DNA from: Macquaria australasica
Lineage: Eukaryota; Chordata; Actinopteri; Centrarchiformes; Percichthyidae
Assembly (NCBI GenBank): GCA_005408345.1
Contig: SEMN01000536.1
Coordinates: forward strand, 186,001-250,000
Direction of reading: 5' to 3'
Length of the DNA stretch: 64,000 nucleotides
Position 1 is the stretch's first letter, and each line of letters opens with the position of its first letter. A model generated the notes under the pieces. The model did not search any database and had not been told where the DNA came from. It saw nothing but the letters and a program-made list of their open reading frames with translations. This document shows positions 1 to 12,100 of this stretch, in pieces. The position numbers and the translations under genes are program-made.

Positions 1-115
1 AAGATCCCAGCCGACCAGCGAGCCATTGACGGTGGCGTACGCCAACACCGACTGAGCGCCCGAGTTAAAGTGGTGGATGTCGACCGCACAGCCGTCCTCC
101 TGCAGGTCCAGAGAC
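1..115 (-). CDS. PIK3R4: PIK3R4 coding exon 15 (residues 1062-1100, cut by the window edge)
   Basis: Encodes DLQEDGCAVDIHHFNSGAQ and YATVNGSLVGWDL, the next WD40 blade, and runs in frame to base 1. The acceptor is TCCCATCAG|GTCTC. The exon and the rest of the propeller continue off the left edge. Confidence 0.94.
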
Positions 116-3100
116 CTGATGGGAAGGACACGTGAGATGGATGAGACATGTCATCCATCAGTACCAAGGTTTTTCCTGCGGAGGTGCTACCGTTACCTGG
201 TCTGGAAGGGCTGGACTTTGGGGGATTTGGGTGGTTTATTTGCTTCGACTGCCAGCAGCTGGATGGACCCGTTATCTGAGGCCACCGCTAAGTAATGTGA
301 CCCCTGACAGAAGGTCAACGTCTTCACGTGGCCGCCGATACGAGAATAAGTCAACACCGACCTGCAGGAACACAGTGCAGACATGACAGCGCTGTTAACA
401 TACAGACACGCAGTTAAAATGTTTCACTGATCAAGGTCTGAAGCTGGACTGGTCTGTTCAGTGGTTTTAAAGACTCACCTGGTGGTCGTGGTCTTTCCCT
501 CCATCTTCTGACTGTCCCAGACTTTAACAGTGCCGTCGTTGGATGCCGTAGCGAAGATGGAGTGTTCGTCTGAGACTCTGATGCGGTTCACAGCAGCTTT
601 GTGTTCATGGAGGTGGGCGACCAGCAGCCCTTTAGGGTGCCACCCTGAAACACACATTTACAGCTCTGTGAGCCTTAACGAGACGTATGTAACAGTTTCA
701 GGGTGGAAACTGCTGCTGCTGCTTCAGTGAAACTGCACTTTCCCAATTTCTTGTCTGACAAAGTGAGCGTCCTCGCAGTGTTTTAGGTTTGTGTTTACAC
801 AGTAGAGAGAAAGATGTGATGCCAACAGCTTTCAAAAGCTGACACAGCAGAAAATCAAACCGGTGGAGTGAAGTTTGGAGAGCTTCCATTCTGGATCTGT
901 CTCTCCTCTACTCACACTGACCGACACGTTCACCAGTTAAAATGACAAAAACATCAGTTTACATCAGCTGTATGTAATTAACGTTAATTCTGTAAGGACT
1001 AAAATGAAAATTTGAGTTTCACTAAATAACATTTTTAATTAGTTTAGTTTAGTTATTTGAAAGTTGAACCTGATTAGATTTGTTAACTGATTCACTCAAT
1101 AAAATGCTCTCGAATGAAACGCTACGAACTGGGACAACAAACATGGACGTCGTAAACAAGATGATAAAGAGCATTAAAGAGTTTGTCAAAGTATTAAAGA
1201 GATGTTGACATAGTTACAATCTGCAGCTTGCTGTGTATCTGGCAGCAGGTTATAGAGTTTGTTTGTTTGTTATTTGACAGGAACCACAGAGAAACACCAT
1301 CACATGCAGCAACTGCCTCCGTCCTGGTTAGGCTTTTACTTCTAGGTAGAAACAGCCAAACACATCAGCAGATAAAACAGACTGTGTACATGTGACTGTG
1401 TGTCTGTGTGTTGATGTATAGGTGTGACAGTGTGTGTGTGTGTGTGTGTTACCAGGTGGAGGAGGTCGACTCTCCCACTCGGCGCTCTCCATCATCTGTT
1501 TGGCCATGCGCTCGGCGCTGCACTGCTCCCTCTTCTGCTGCACCAGCTGCTGCAGCTCCGCCTTGCAGGTGTTGATGCGGCGCTGGTAGGCGGGGCCGCT
1601 CGCCACCGACTGCAGGACGGGCACCGCCGGGGCCACGGCGTTCTTCCTGATCTGAGCCGGCCCGTCAGCAGCCTGCAAACAGATCAGTTTCTCATTTTAC
1701 CGACTTCTCAATAATCAGGTTTAAATTATTTTACCTGGATAATCTCCTTCTCTCGATAAAACTCTTTTGGTAAACAGAGCTGGTGTGCCTCTGGACACGC
1801 AGCAGCAGCCCCAGACACACCTGATTACTATAAACACCAATAAATCTCCACCTCAGCTGCTCCAGACGCAGGGTTAGAGCGGTGGTGTTACCGTGGCGGG
1901 CTGGGCGGAGGGCGGCTCCTGAGATCCAAACATGCTCTTCCACTCCTCGTTCATCGTCGAGTCCTGCTTCGTGTGCTTCCTCGCTGCAGGAGCAAACACA
2001 ACAGGCACATAAACACAGGATGTCAGACGTTTCTGCCACAACGAACCAACAAGTCTATAAATGTTCCTTAAAAACACGTGGTGGTTACCATTACCCTGCA
2101 AACAATGTTTATCTGGAATCAAGCTCTGGGTCTTATAGACTGTGATGGAAATGTTTGTTTTTCTGTCATAAAAAGAAAAGAGAAAATAATCACACTGTTT
2201 GAGATGTAAACTCTTGTTTCCAATTAAAACTCAGAGTTAGAGAGGGAATAGAGTGAAGTTATAGACTGGTATCTGTGCAACACTCATTTTAACAAAAATA
2301 CAATTTCAGGACTCAACAGATCCCATCAGATAAACATTTTCTGCAGCGTGGAGTGAATCTGAGGACTGTCAGGTATTTGGAGAACACAGAGAGAAAGTGA
2401 TTAATGTGGGAGGTTAATCAGGGGAGTTTCTCCAGGCTCTTTTCCTTTCTAAAGGTTTGGCTGCAGATGGCAGTAATTTACTAGGCTGACTTACAGAAAA
2501 ACATCTGAACACAGTTAGTTGTGGTTCTGGTCCTGCAGATACACAGAGCTGGAATTCACAGACGTTATCGGAGATTCACACACAACCGACAGGAGATAGT
2601 AACGTTGACGATCTTTAATAACGAACACTGGGTTTGTCCAGACTTTAAACACCTCACTAACAAGTTTTTTATCTTTACTGCAGGCTAAACTGTCCTCCAA
2701 CAGAATAAAGGCATACTGACCCTGAAGGGAATTTAGTCTATAACGTCACTGTTGATTAAGAAGAAAGGAAGAAGTTAAATGAGGTTAGTAAAATATGTTT
2801 AAGCTGTTTAAACTTTTACAATTATTGAAATCAGAAACAGGATCCACACCAAAGGATGCAACTGTTAGCTCTTATAAACACATACAGGTGATACACTTTA
2901 ATAGAGCTGACTCCAGTGTTTGTAGTTTGTAATTAGACTCTGGAGTTAAATTTAGGGAACACGTTAGACTTTAAAAGGTCCCATGAAACAGCTCTGAGAT
3001 CAGAGATCAGAGTCTTCTTCTGTGGTTCGAAACTAGGTCGACCCAACACCTGTCACATCTGACTGGTTCGGGCTTTTACATGTGCACAAGATAAGTCAAT

Positions 3101-6100
3101 TAAAGGGCTAAAAAAGGAAGAATCCTGATTTTGTGAAAAGGCATTTGTTGCCAGCAGTTTGGCGTACGATGAGATGGCAGATCAGGAATCAGGAACATGA
3201 GGGAACAACATGGAAGAAGATATTTTTAATTTCAGGGGACGTTTGGAACAGTTCGTTACTTTCACAGCAAGCATGCGCATCATTTCAAAGTAAAGCTCAT
3301 GAACAATATGTCCGATGCTGCAGCGACGGGCTCTGTGAAATGAACAGAAACATCATTTGAACATGAAACAGAGGAGAAGCAGATCCACTCTGCAGCTGAC
3401 ACAAAGACACAGCCTCTATATACAACAACAATTAGCTTAAACGTGAATTATGATTGGTTATCGATGACCATATTTCTCTTTAAAGACAGCGACAGGTGAG
3501 AATATATATAAAAGGCAGTATACAGGTCTGAATCGACATCAAATAAATAAATAAATAACAGTCTGACAAATACTTTAACTTTCTTATAATATTATTATTA
3601 TATTCCTACAGCGCCTCATGTTTAATCTGTAGCTTTAGTAACTTTTCAGTGAGCTCAACATACATTCATTCTTAAGTCCCTTAAGACTCTCCAGCTGATC
3701 CAGAATGCTGCGGCCCTAAATGGCCTTCTGGTTCTGCTCGAGGTTTCTACCTGTTAAAAGGGAGTTTTTCCTTGCCACTGTCTCTTAGTGCTGCTCATGA
3801 TTGGAACTGTTGGTTTTTGTAACTTTGCCATCGCTCCTACTGGCTGCATCAACATTATATTATTGAAAGCTGGTTGTGGCGATATGAAAATAATAGTTGA
3901 TAGTTAAGTTAACATTTTATTAAGTAATTGTATTCAGTTCATGGCTGATCTCTGAATCTCACTGATGGGAATGAAGTCCCACCAGAGAGGATTTAAAGAG
4001 AATTCCCAGTTTAACCAGATTATATAAACCAGTTTGAAGTGAAAACTTGTTGTGGAAAGAGTCTTTCTGTCATCATTATTTTACTGATTATATGTTTATG
4101 TATTTATTAGTTAAAAGGGTCTGTTGGAGAGTCCAGGTTTTCAGAAATCAGTCTCTGAGGTTTCTGCCTTCATCCCAAAACAACATGGTGCTCACAGCAT
4201 TAAAGAATGACGCAGCGTTGTCCTGGTGACTCTTTATAAGCCACAGACGACACTGTGACCAGCTTTTATCACTTTCTACTGAAGAAACAGCTCCTGTTCA
4301 AACTGCTGACAGTGTGTTCTGACTAAAGACATAAAACTACTAGACGTGAAGTGAGAAAATAGATGTTCTTTGTAATTGAATCACTAGTATAACATCTCAG
4401 AAACAATGACAAAGTGCCATCTCACATTAAGCTAAGCTAACGTAACCAAACGTAGATAAAAACAACTCAAACCGACACCGATTTCACACACCAGTATCAG
4501 TTTACTGGTCCTGGTTAGTCCTCCTCAGACCGTGACAACAGTTCTATGATATCGTGTCTCCGGAGGAGAAAATAACCCTGATGATGTCACAGTGATGTCA
4601 TCAGGGTTATCTGGAGACTACAAGTGAATGACATCCAGTCCGTGTTACAAACTGGAGGTGGGGAGTTTGACCGACGTGGGTGGAGGCTCTAAAGAAAGAC
4701 TATCCAGGTGCATTTTGGGAAATGTAGGATACAGTGTTTTTGGAGTTTGACCCATACGAGGGACTAAACGTCAGGACATGGCCTCTGCTGCTACGCTGTT
4801 CAATGATGTGAAATGAAAGGAAGCAAGAAAAAAACGAATGACTCCTCTAGGACATAAAAATCTACAAACTTAAATAAATGAACCCTTTTGAAAACTCCTT
4901 TGGATCGACTCAAACGCCACAAAGCTGATGATGAAAAGACGACACTGTGAAGACAGGCGAGTTTCACTGTGATAAAGTGTGTGTAAATACTGCATCATGA
5001 TACTGATTACCTCTCTTGTCCTCTGCCTCAGCCTTGGGTTTAACCAGGTCCACCTGGCGGCCGGTGATACCGAGCGTGGCCAGGTCGATGATGCCGGTCT
5101 GGGCCGCCTCTCCGAGGTGACTCTGCTCGCCCATGTTGGCTTTGGCCTTGTTGGATTTCAGCATGAAGTCTTTGAGCGCCAGCAGCTTGTCCTCCTCCGC
5201 CTCGGTCATCCCCTGCACAGCGGAGGACACCACACAGCACCGAGTGAACACAGAGGTTTGGATTCGGCCGGAGGCGACCGCTGGAAGATGGATTAGCTTT
5301 CAGTTTGTGAGGTTCTGCTCTGCCAGCAGTAAGTACACAATCACACGGAGCGATCTGGGCTTTTATTTCACTGAATGGATACAGTAACAACTTTAAAGTA
5401 ATAATCTCAAAGATTTTCATTTAAATAAATGTCTGTTAAGTCACTATCTCTCGCCGAATGAGGTAACACCGCGGTGACTGAGCCCACTGATCAAAGCCCT
5501 TGCATCCGCAAAATTACGAACTGCGTGTCTATGGTGACATTCCCGGGGGTGAAAAGTGGCGCACAGTTAGTGATGCGTTTTCCATCACCCAGCAGTGATT
5601 GGTCGGTCAGAGAGGGTAGGCGGAGCTAACACAACACACTCGCAGTACAACACCTCACCTGTGTGTGAGGTGGTGTACTGTTTTGTCCGGTCTCTGCTAG
5701 CGTTAAAACAGTTAGTATAAACAGTTACTACGGCCGAACAAACAAAGAAAAGATCGATGACGAAGTGCAAAGAAAAAGAAAGAAATTGGACGTTTAGATG
5801 AAGGCAAAAGCAAAGGGACCGTCAGCAACACTGTTTGGATCTCTGGGAAGTGAAGTCAAAAAACACACCTGCAATTACCGCTTATCGCCACAGGTGCCGC
5901 CAAAGAGAACGAAACGGAGAACTTCGCAGTTGTTCCCCGTGTTTGACCTCTGTACAGAAAAAAATACCCAATTTGTTTCAACTGTGTAGATAAATTTCAT
6001 CTGAGCTCCATGTGTAAATAAAGCTGATATTTCTGAACAAAGATCACACAGACATGGTCCAGGTCTGGGGTCTGTGAAAGCTGTTTGCGTGGTTTCACAA

Positions 6101-9100
6101 TGTTTCACAGAAATGTGGTTTTTCCATAGAAACATTAAGACTAAAAGACTCCACACACTGACTCTGGCTGCCTGTGAGCCGCTCTGCTTTCCAGATGTAG
6201 CGTTTACAAAAACTACTAACCTTCCTCTGAAAGCTCTGCCACCAGTGAGAGTGACTTTCTGTTTTATCTGGACTCAGTTTAAACTTTTTAAGCCAGCATG
6301 TGTTTGTGAAACATGGCATAGCAGTTCCTGTGCAGATAAAATGTCCCTGCAGGCTTCAGAAAAGAGTTATTATTATTGTCTCCGTGCCTGCAGGGTTTAT
6401 GAATCTTGTTAAAGACGTTCTACAGAAACGTTCTGGCCCTGGTGGTTTAATTCTGAAGAACTCCCTAAAGGTTCTTCAGAGACCGCGGACCTTCATTTGA
6501 TCAAAGTGATGCTGAGGAAAAATGTCTGTGGGAGTCTGAGTCAGTGTCTGCATGTTTTAACAAGTATTTTCAATTTTAAAAAACAGAGATAACGTTGTGG
6601 TCTGGATGATCTGGATGAGTGTTCCTCCTCCGTTACCTCCCTCTTATGAGAGGAACACATCTGACCAGATGAAGTAGACGAGCATTTAGAGCTGGACCCC
6701 CTCAGAAATGTTAAACATCAACAGAGAGTCTGGATATAATCTGGAGATTTGAGGACATTGGGAAATGTATCTGGGTTAAATAAAGAGCAAATAACGTGAA
6801 CAAAATATTTCAGAGCAGATGCTGTTTGCTGCTCTGAGGTCTGTTCTTTACAGCGACAGCATGGAGGCAGCAAAACAACACACACACACACACACACAGA
6901 CATCCCCGCCCACCGGCTTCCTTTCCTTTTTTACTGTCTTTCTGTAAACTGTCAAATAAATGTAAAACTGCAACAAACAAAAACAAAGGTTCAGTTCACC
7001 GAAAATCCTAAAAAACATGTTTCATGATATATTTTATTTTGAGTTTTTAGTTTCTACTGAAAAAATGCATTTCAGAAAATGATTTGGGTGAACCGACCCT
7101 TTACTTTTTAAAGTTTTTTTTAAATTTAGTGTTAGGGTCCTATAATGGGCTTCCCCACGTGGTAATGTCAGACATCCCAGTTGGCTTTTGTCCAACTAAA
7201 ATTTGAAAGTTAGGGAAACAGGAAGTGTGTTATTTTGGTTGTTTCTCTCGAGAAGTGAAGAGATCCGCCATCAGTCGAGCTCAGCCAGAAACACTGCATG
7301 ATGAAACAAAAATATTTCAAACATACTGCTGTGAGAACTCGGAGTGAATGCCATTATTGTTTCATCCCGACTGTCAAAACATGAATTTTAAATACTGCCA
7401 CATGTTCTCTGACTCGTTATGGTCTTTTACACTCAACAAGGACCCAAAAAAGAAAATTCCATTGTCCATAAATCACGTAACGGCCAGATCTCCTGACCCA
7501 GAAGAGCTGAGACTACTTCCAAATCCAAGCTAAAGACTTACCTGTTGCTTTGAATTAATTTTATTTTAAATCAAATGTATTTGCTAGTTTGTTTTATTGT
7601 TTTTATCATGTGTTTCTTGTACTCTGTAAAGCACTTTGGTATGAAATGTGCTACATAAATAAAGCTGCCTTTCCTAATTTCATATTCTCATACTTTTCTT
7701 TGCTGCGGATTAATATCTGTCAGCAGATTTACTGAAATGTTGGAACAATAATAATTTGCGGTGTTGACCTGAACAGCTTATTAATGAGAGGAGTTCATGA
7801 GCAGACTGCCAGCAGCACCACGGGCCCATCAGTCACTTCACTGATTACAGAAACACAATGTGATAATAACATGAGTGCAAACATGGGAAAAGTCCAACAA
7901 GCTTCTCAGCAGGCTGACTGTTCTTCGACTTCAGTGACCTAAAAATGACCCAAAAACATCGAATGGAACGTGAATCATTCGGCTGTATTCCAATAAAATT
8001 CACTCTTGCTCCACAACTTTCCCAGAAAATTCACCTCATTCCCCGACTTAAAAACCCATAATATGTCATAAATAAGCTGCGACTGGCACCAGCAGAGTTG
8101 TTCTCACCTGTGAGAGCAGCTTCTTGAGGAGCTGTGCGATGGCCGGGTCCTCAGGAGTGGGGCATTCTGGGATAGATCCTGCTCGCTTCTTCTGCCGCAG
8201 CAGCAGGTGACGGAAGAGGCTGGCGATGTCTTTGGAGCGCAGGGCGTAGTCGAAGATGGAGCGACTGACCGGCTCCTTCAGGACACTCAGCAGGACCAGC
8301 TCCTTATCGATCTGAGGAGGGAGAGGAGGAGGAGGAGGATGGAGGAGGTCAGATCAGACACAAATGAAAGACGATGGAAGACGTGTGAGGATGATGAGGA
8401 TGATGATGAGGGCTCACCTGGATGATGGGCTGGGTGATGAAGGGGTTGAGGTGAGGCATCAGTTTGCAGTAGACGTCAGCCACGTTGAGGTGCTGTGCGA
8501 TGACGGTGATGAAGCCCACCGCCCCGTACCGGATCCACAGGTTGGGGTGACACAGGAACGGAGCTACGGCGAGCCAGAGAGGACAAATTATACAATCCAG
8601 TTCAGTGAAAGCACACACTCTGATGGTAACTACTGGTCATTTCATGAAGGATAAAAACAACAGTCTTGTATGCTTGAAAACGTTATTATGAGAGAATATG
8701 ACAGGTGTCGGTTCTGACAGATTATACAGAAATACACAGTCCAGGTGTACCTGATATTTCACTGGTCAGAGCCACAGACTGTGGGATCACGAGTCCAAGT
8801 TCACCAGAAATTGACATAATTTCTGCAAATTTTAAATCTCCACAAAAAAAGTCTGAATGCCACACGGCCAGGAATAAACTGGTGGAGAAATACTGAGTAC
8901 GTTACTCAGAGAGAATACAAACGACCTCAATGCCATCAGTGGTGGCAATGGCCTGGTTATGGTTAGTATGTTAATGTTAGCATGCTAAAACACCAACCGT
9001 GCTAAATGTTATATGTAGTGCTAAAACAGTTGCTCAAAACAGAAAATTAATGGGCAACCGCTTTGATAATCAATCAACTGTTCAAGTCAATTATTAAGGA

Positions 9101-12100
9101 CAAAATATGTAAATCCGACATGAACATTTGCTGCTTTTCTCTTTTAAATCTCAGCAAACTGTTCATTCATTGATGTTAAAAATAATCATTAGTTGCAAAT
9201 GCAAAGTGTAGGCGTGTTAACAAGCTAATGTTTTAAATGTAATAGTTTGTTTGAGTGATTAGTTTTAGAGTTTTATTTTGACATGAGCTGAGACGTTGGA
9301 CAAGTGGACATTTTGACCTGCTGGTGGCGCTAAAAGAAAAGGAGGGAATCATCAGAGTCAATAGGATTCACCGAGAACATGAATCAATCCATCCCAGAGT
9401 TGTCAAGATGTTTCAGTCTGGACCAACGGACGGGCAGACGGACAGACTCACAGTCATCTCCAGGGTTACACGGCTGGTAGATATAATAACATGTTTGTCA
9501 CACTAATCTTACCGATGTCACTGACGAACTCGTAGATATGAGGTTTCTGCAGCAGGCCCAGCTGGCACATGCAGGTGAGAGCGTTCAGAGCTTTGTAGAT
9601 GACGAACTCCTCTGTGTCGCTCAGACCCTGCTGGAGGAGGGGCTTCAGGATGGAGGAGCTCTGCCAGCCGACGTACGCTGCAACACCTTCAGCACAGCAA
9701 CACAAACTCTACTTTAGCTGTTGGACAAGCTAATTCTTAGTTTCATTATCTGAGGAGACAAAAAGTGATTCTGCTAGAAGGAACTTTTCATCCACAAGGA
9801 GCTCAGAGAAACTCCCACCTGTCTGATCAAGAACAAAAACTTAAAATACTGGCAGTGGCAGTTTGTCAATCCAGAGGCATTTTAGTGATGAAAATATATT
9901 AAAACATTGTTTACTGCAGCTTTATAATAAAATAGATACATAACTTCTTTTTAATCTGTAACTATTTATTGGCTTGCTGTGATTTTTGTTTTTATCGTCT
10001 TTTAAATGCAATTTTAATGTTTTCTAAAACGTCTTATGTTTTATGGTTTTTCTATGTGTCTGTAAAGCACTTTGAATTGCCTTGTGTCTGAATGGTGCTG
10101 TATAAATAAAGCTGCCTTGCCTTGAAACCAGTTCCTGGGCTTCTAAATCCCAGAGACACGTCCTGACAGTCCTGACAGTGGCAGTCTGCCTCACATAGAG
10201 CTTGTGTCAATAAAAAAGTAAAAGCATTTTGATATTTAATGTATTTCTATCTGACAGAACAGGAACAGGTAGAGAAGGGATGTTAAATGAGCATCCATTT
10301 CCACAATTCTGCCAGTAACTAAAAATTAATTTCGAAGCTTTGATATCTTAAACCTGCAATAAGTGAAACAAGAACAACATTTACATATCATCACATTTTA
10401 AGTTGATATGTTGAACTTGTGATCAAACAGCTGTTTATTTCCACATCCAGCAGTCACAGAGCAACATGATCCTTCATGTGGAGTCGTGTTTGTGTCACCT
10501 GATCAATATAAGTCCAGTATTCCCTCTCAGTCAGCTCTGTTTTTGAGGGAAATATCTGGCTCTTTAGCTGCTAAATGCTCCACTGTGTTCACCAGCTCGT
10601 CTCTAACTGTGTCTGTCTGCTGCCTGCTGCTGAGCAGGTAGTGGACAGGTGGGTTTTTACAGCTTCTTCTCTGAAGACGATGCTCTGAGAGGCTGAGAGG
10701 GAACCAGGACAGATAAACAAGGAGCTGAAACTCACTATGAAGCTCCGTAGAGCCGATAACTCTCTGTAGCTTCATCACTACCAGAGACACCTTTCATATT
10801 GTCATTTCATACATTATTATAAAAAATATGGATTATAGCTGCTTTAAATATCTACAGTGATAAATATAACACTTCCTGTAAGATGTCAGATGTATTTTGT
10901 GAGGCCGTCTCACCCACGATGCTGTCGAAGAAGGCTCCTCGCAGATGCCAGTCATTCTTGTCGTTGAGGAAGGTGATCATGTGAGACAGCAGCACGTCGT
11001 TGGCTTTCTGTCGGCCGAAGAAGACGCAGAGGCGCGTGATGCCGTTCTCCATCAGCGACTGTTTGACGATGTTCTCCGAGTCGCTCAGCAGCGTCACCAC
11101 CTTCTGCTGCACCATCTCATGCAGCGCCTGCAGCTCTGAACATGAAACACACAGCAGGTTAAACACCTTTGAACAACTACAGCGGGAGTGTCGGCTCGTG
11201 TGTGTTTCTGTACCTGAGTCGTAGTTTTCGTTGGGGTGCAGTATTTCCTCTGTGTCCTCACCGCTCAGGTCCTGCTCCGTGTTCACATTGTTTTCCTGAA
11301 CCAGCTCCAGGAAACGCAGCGCGCTCTCTGCCAAATGAGCTATGTTCTCTAAACATCACCAGAGAGACAAGAATAAAGAAAAAAAGGCCAAAACAACTTG
11401 TTCCAGATTACAGCCCGACCGGTACGACTTCTGGAGGCAGATACCAACAATCTGATATATCAGCTTTTTACACGTAACACGTAATCTTTTTATCGTGTGA
11501 AAATGAACTCTGATGAACAAACTACGTAAAGGAGATATGGTTTATAAATTAACATTTATCGCCTTTTTGTTTCATTTCTTGTTACTTATCGTCTGATATA
11601 TACGCCTATACCGATATATGGGTATCTGCTCCAAATGCATCACTTTGACAGCAAGAAAATTAGAACCTATACTTAATACAAACATTTTATCCTGGTTAAT
11701 CCAATAATTTAGATTTAAGGTCTTAAATAACAGAATTTTTCCTCTGAGTAGCTTTAAAGTCACATACAACAATGACTTTTACCAGAAGTGCTACTTCACA
11801 TAGTAAATGCCATATATCAAATGAGTGGCGCTACCGTTTAGACCAGTGGATCCCAAAATGTTAGGCTTTTGATGCCTTAAAACGACCCCTTGACATCAGC
11901 TGCATTTGTCTACCAGATGTGACCAGTTAGACCAAACTGGTGATTTTGTTCTCTGTTCTGTTGAAATGTTTTTTTAGAGACATAAAGACTGAAATTATCC
12001 AGTAATTTGCAAGAAAAAAGCAAAGATGAGAAGAACATCTGAATAAACAGATCTAATCTGGTAAAACTGTGATGTTTTCCTATACTGTTAATCATCTTGT

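Larger units (their letters stand above)
1984..5010 (-). other. PIK3R4: PIK3R4 intron between coding exons 10 and 11
   Basis: A 3-kb intron. It contains a non-LTR retrotransposon tail (3,671-3,880) and a near-perfect hairpin (4,572-4,610). The rest is unremarkable AT-rich sequence. Confidence 0.8.
8564..9512 (-). other. PIK3R4: PIK3R4 intron between coding exons 7 and 8
   Basis: A 0.95-kb intron holding a degraded copy of the palindromic MITE-like family (9,020-9,205) and a copy of the dispersed GGTGGCGCTA family (9,280-9,440). Confidence 0.75.
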
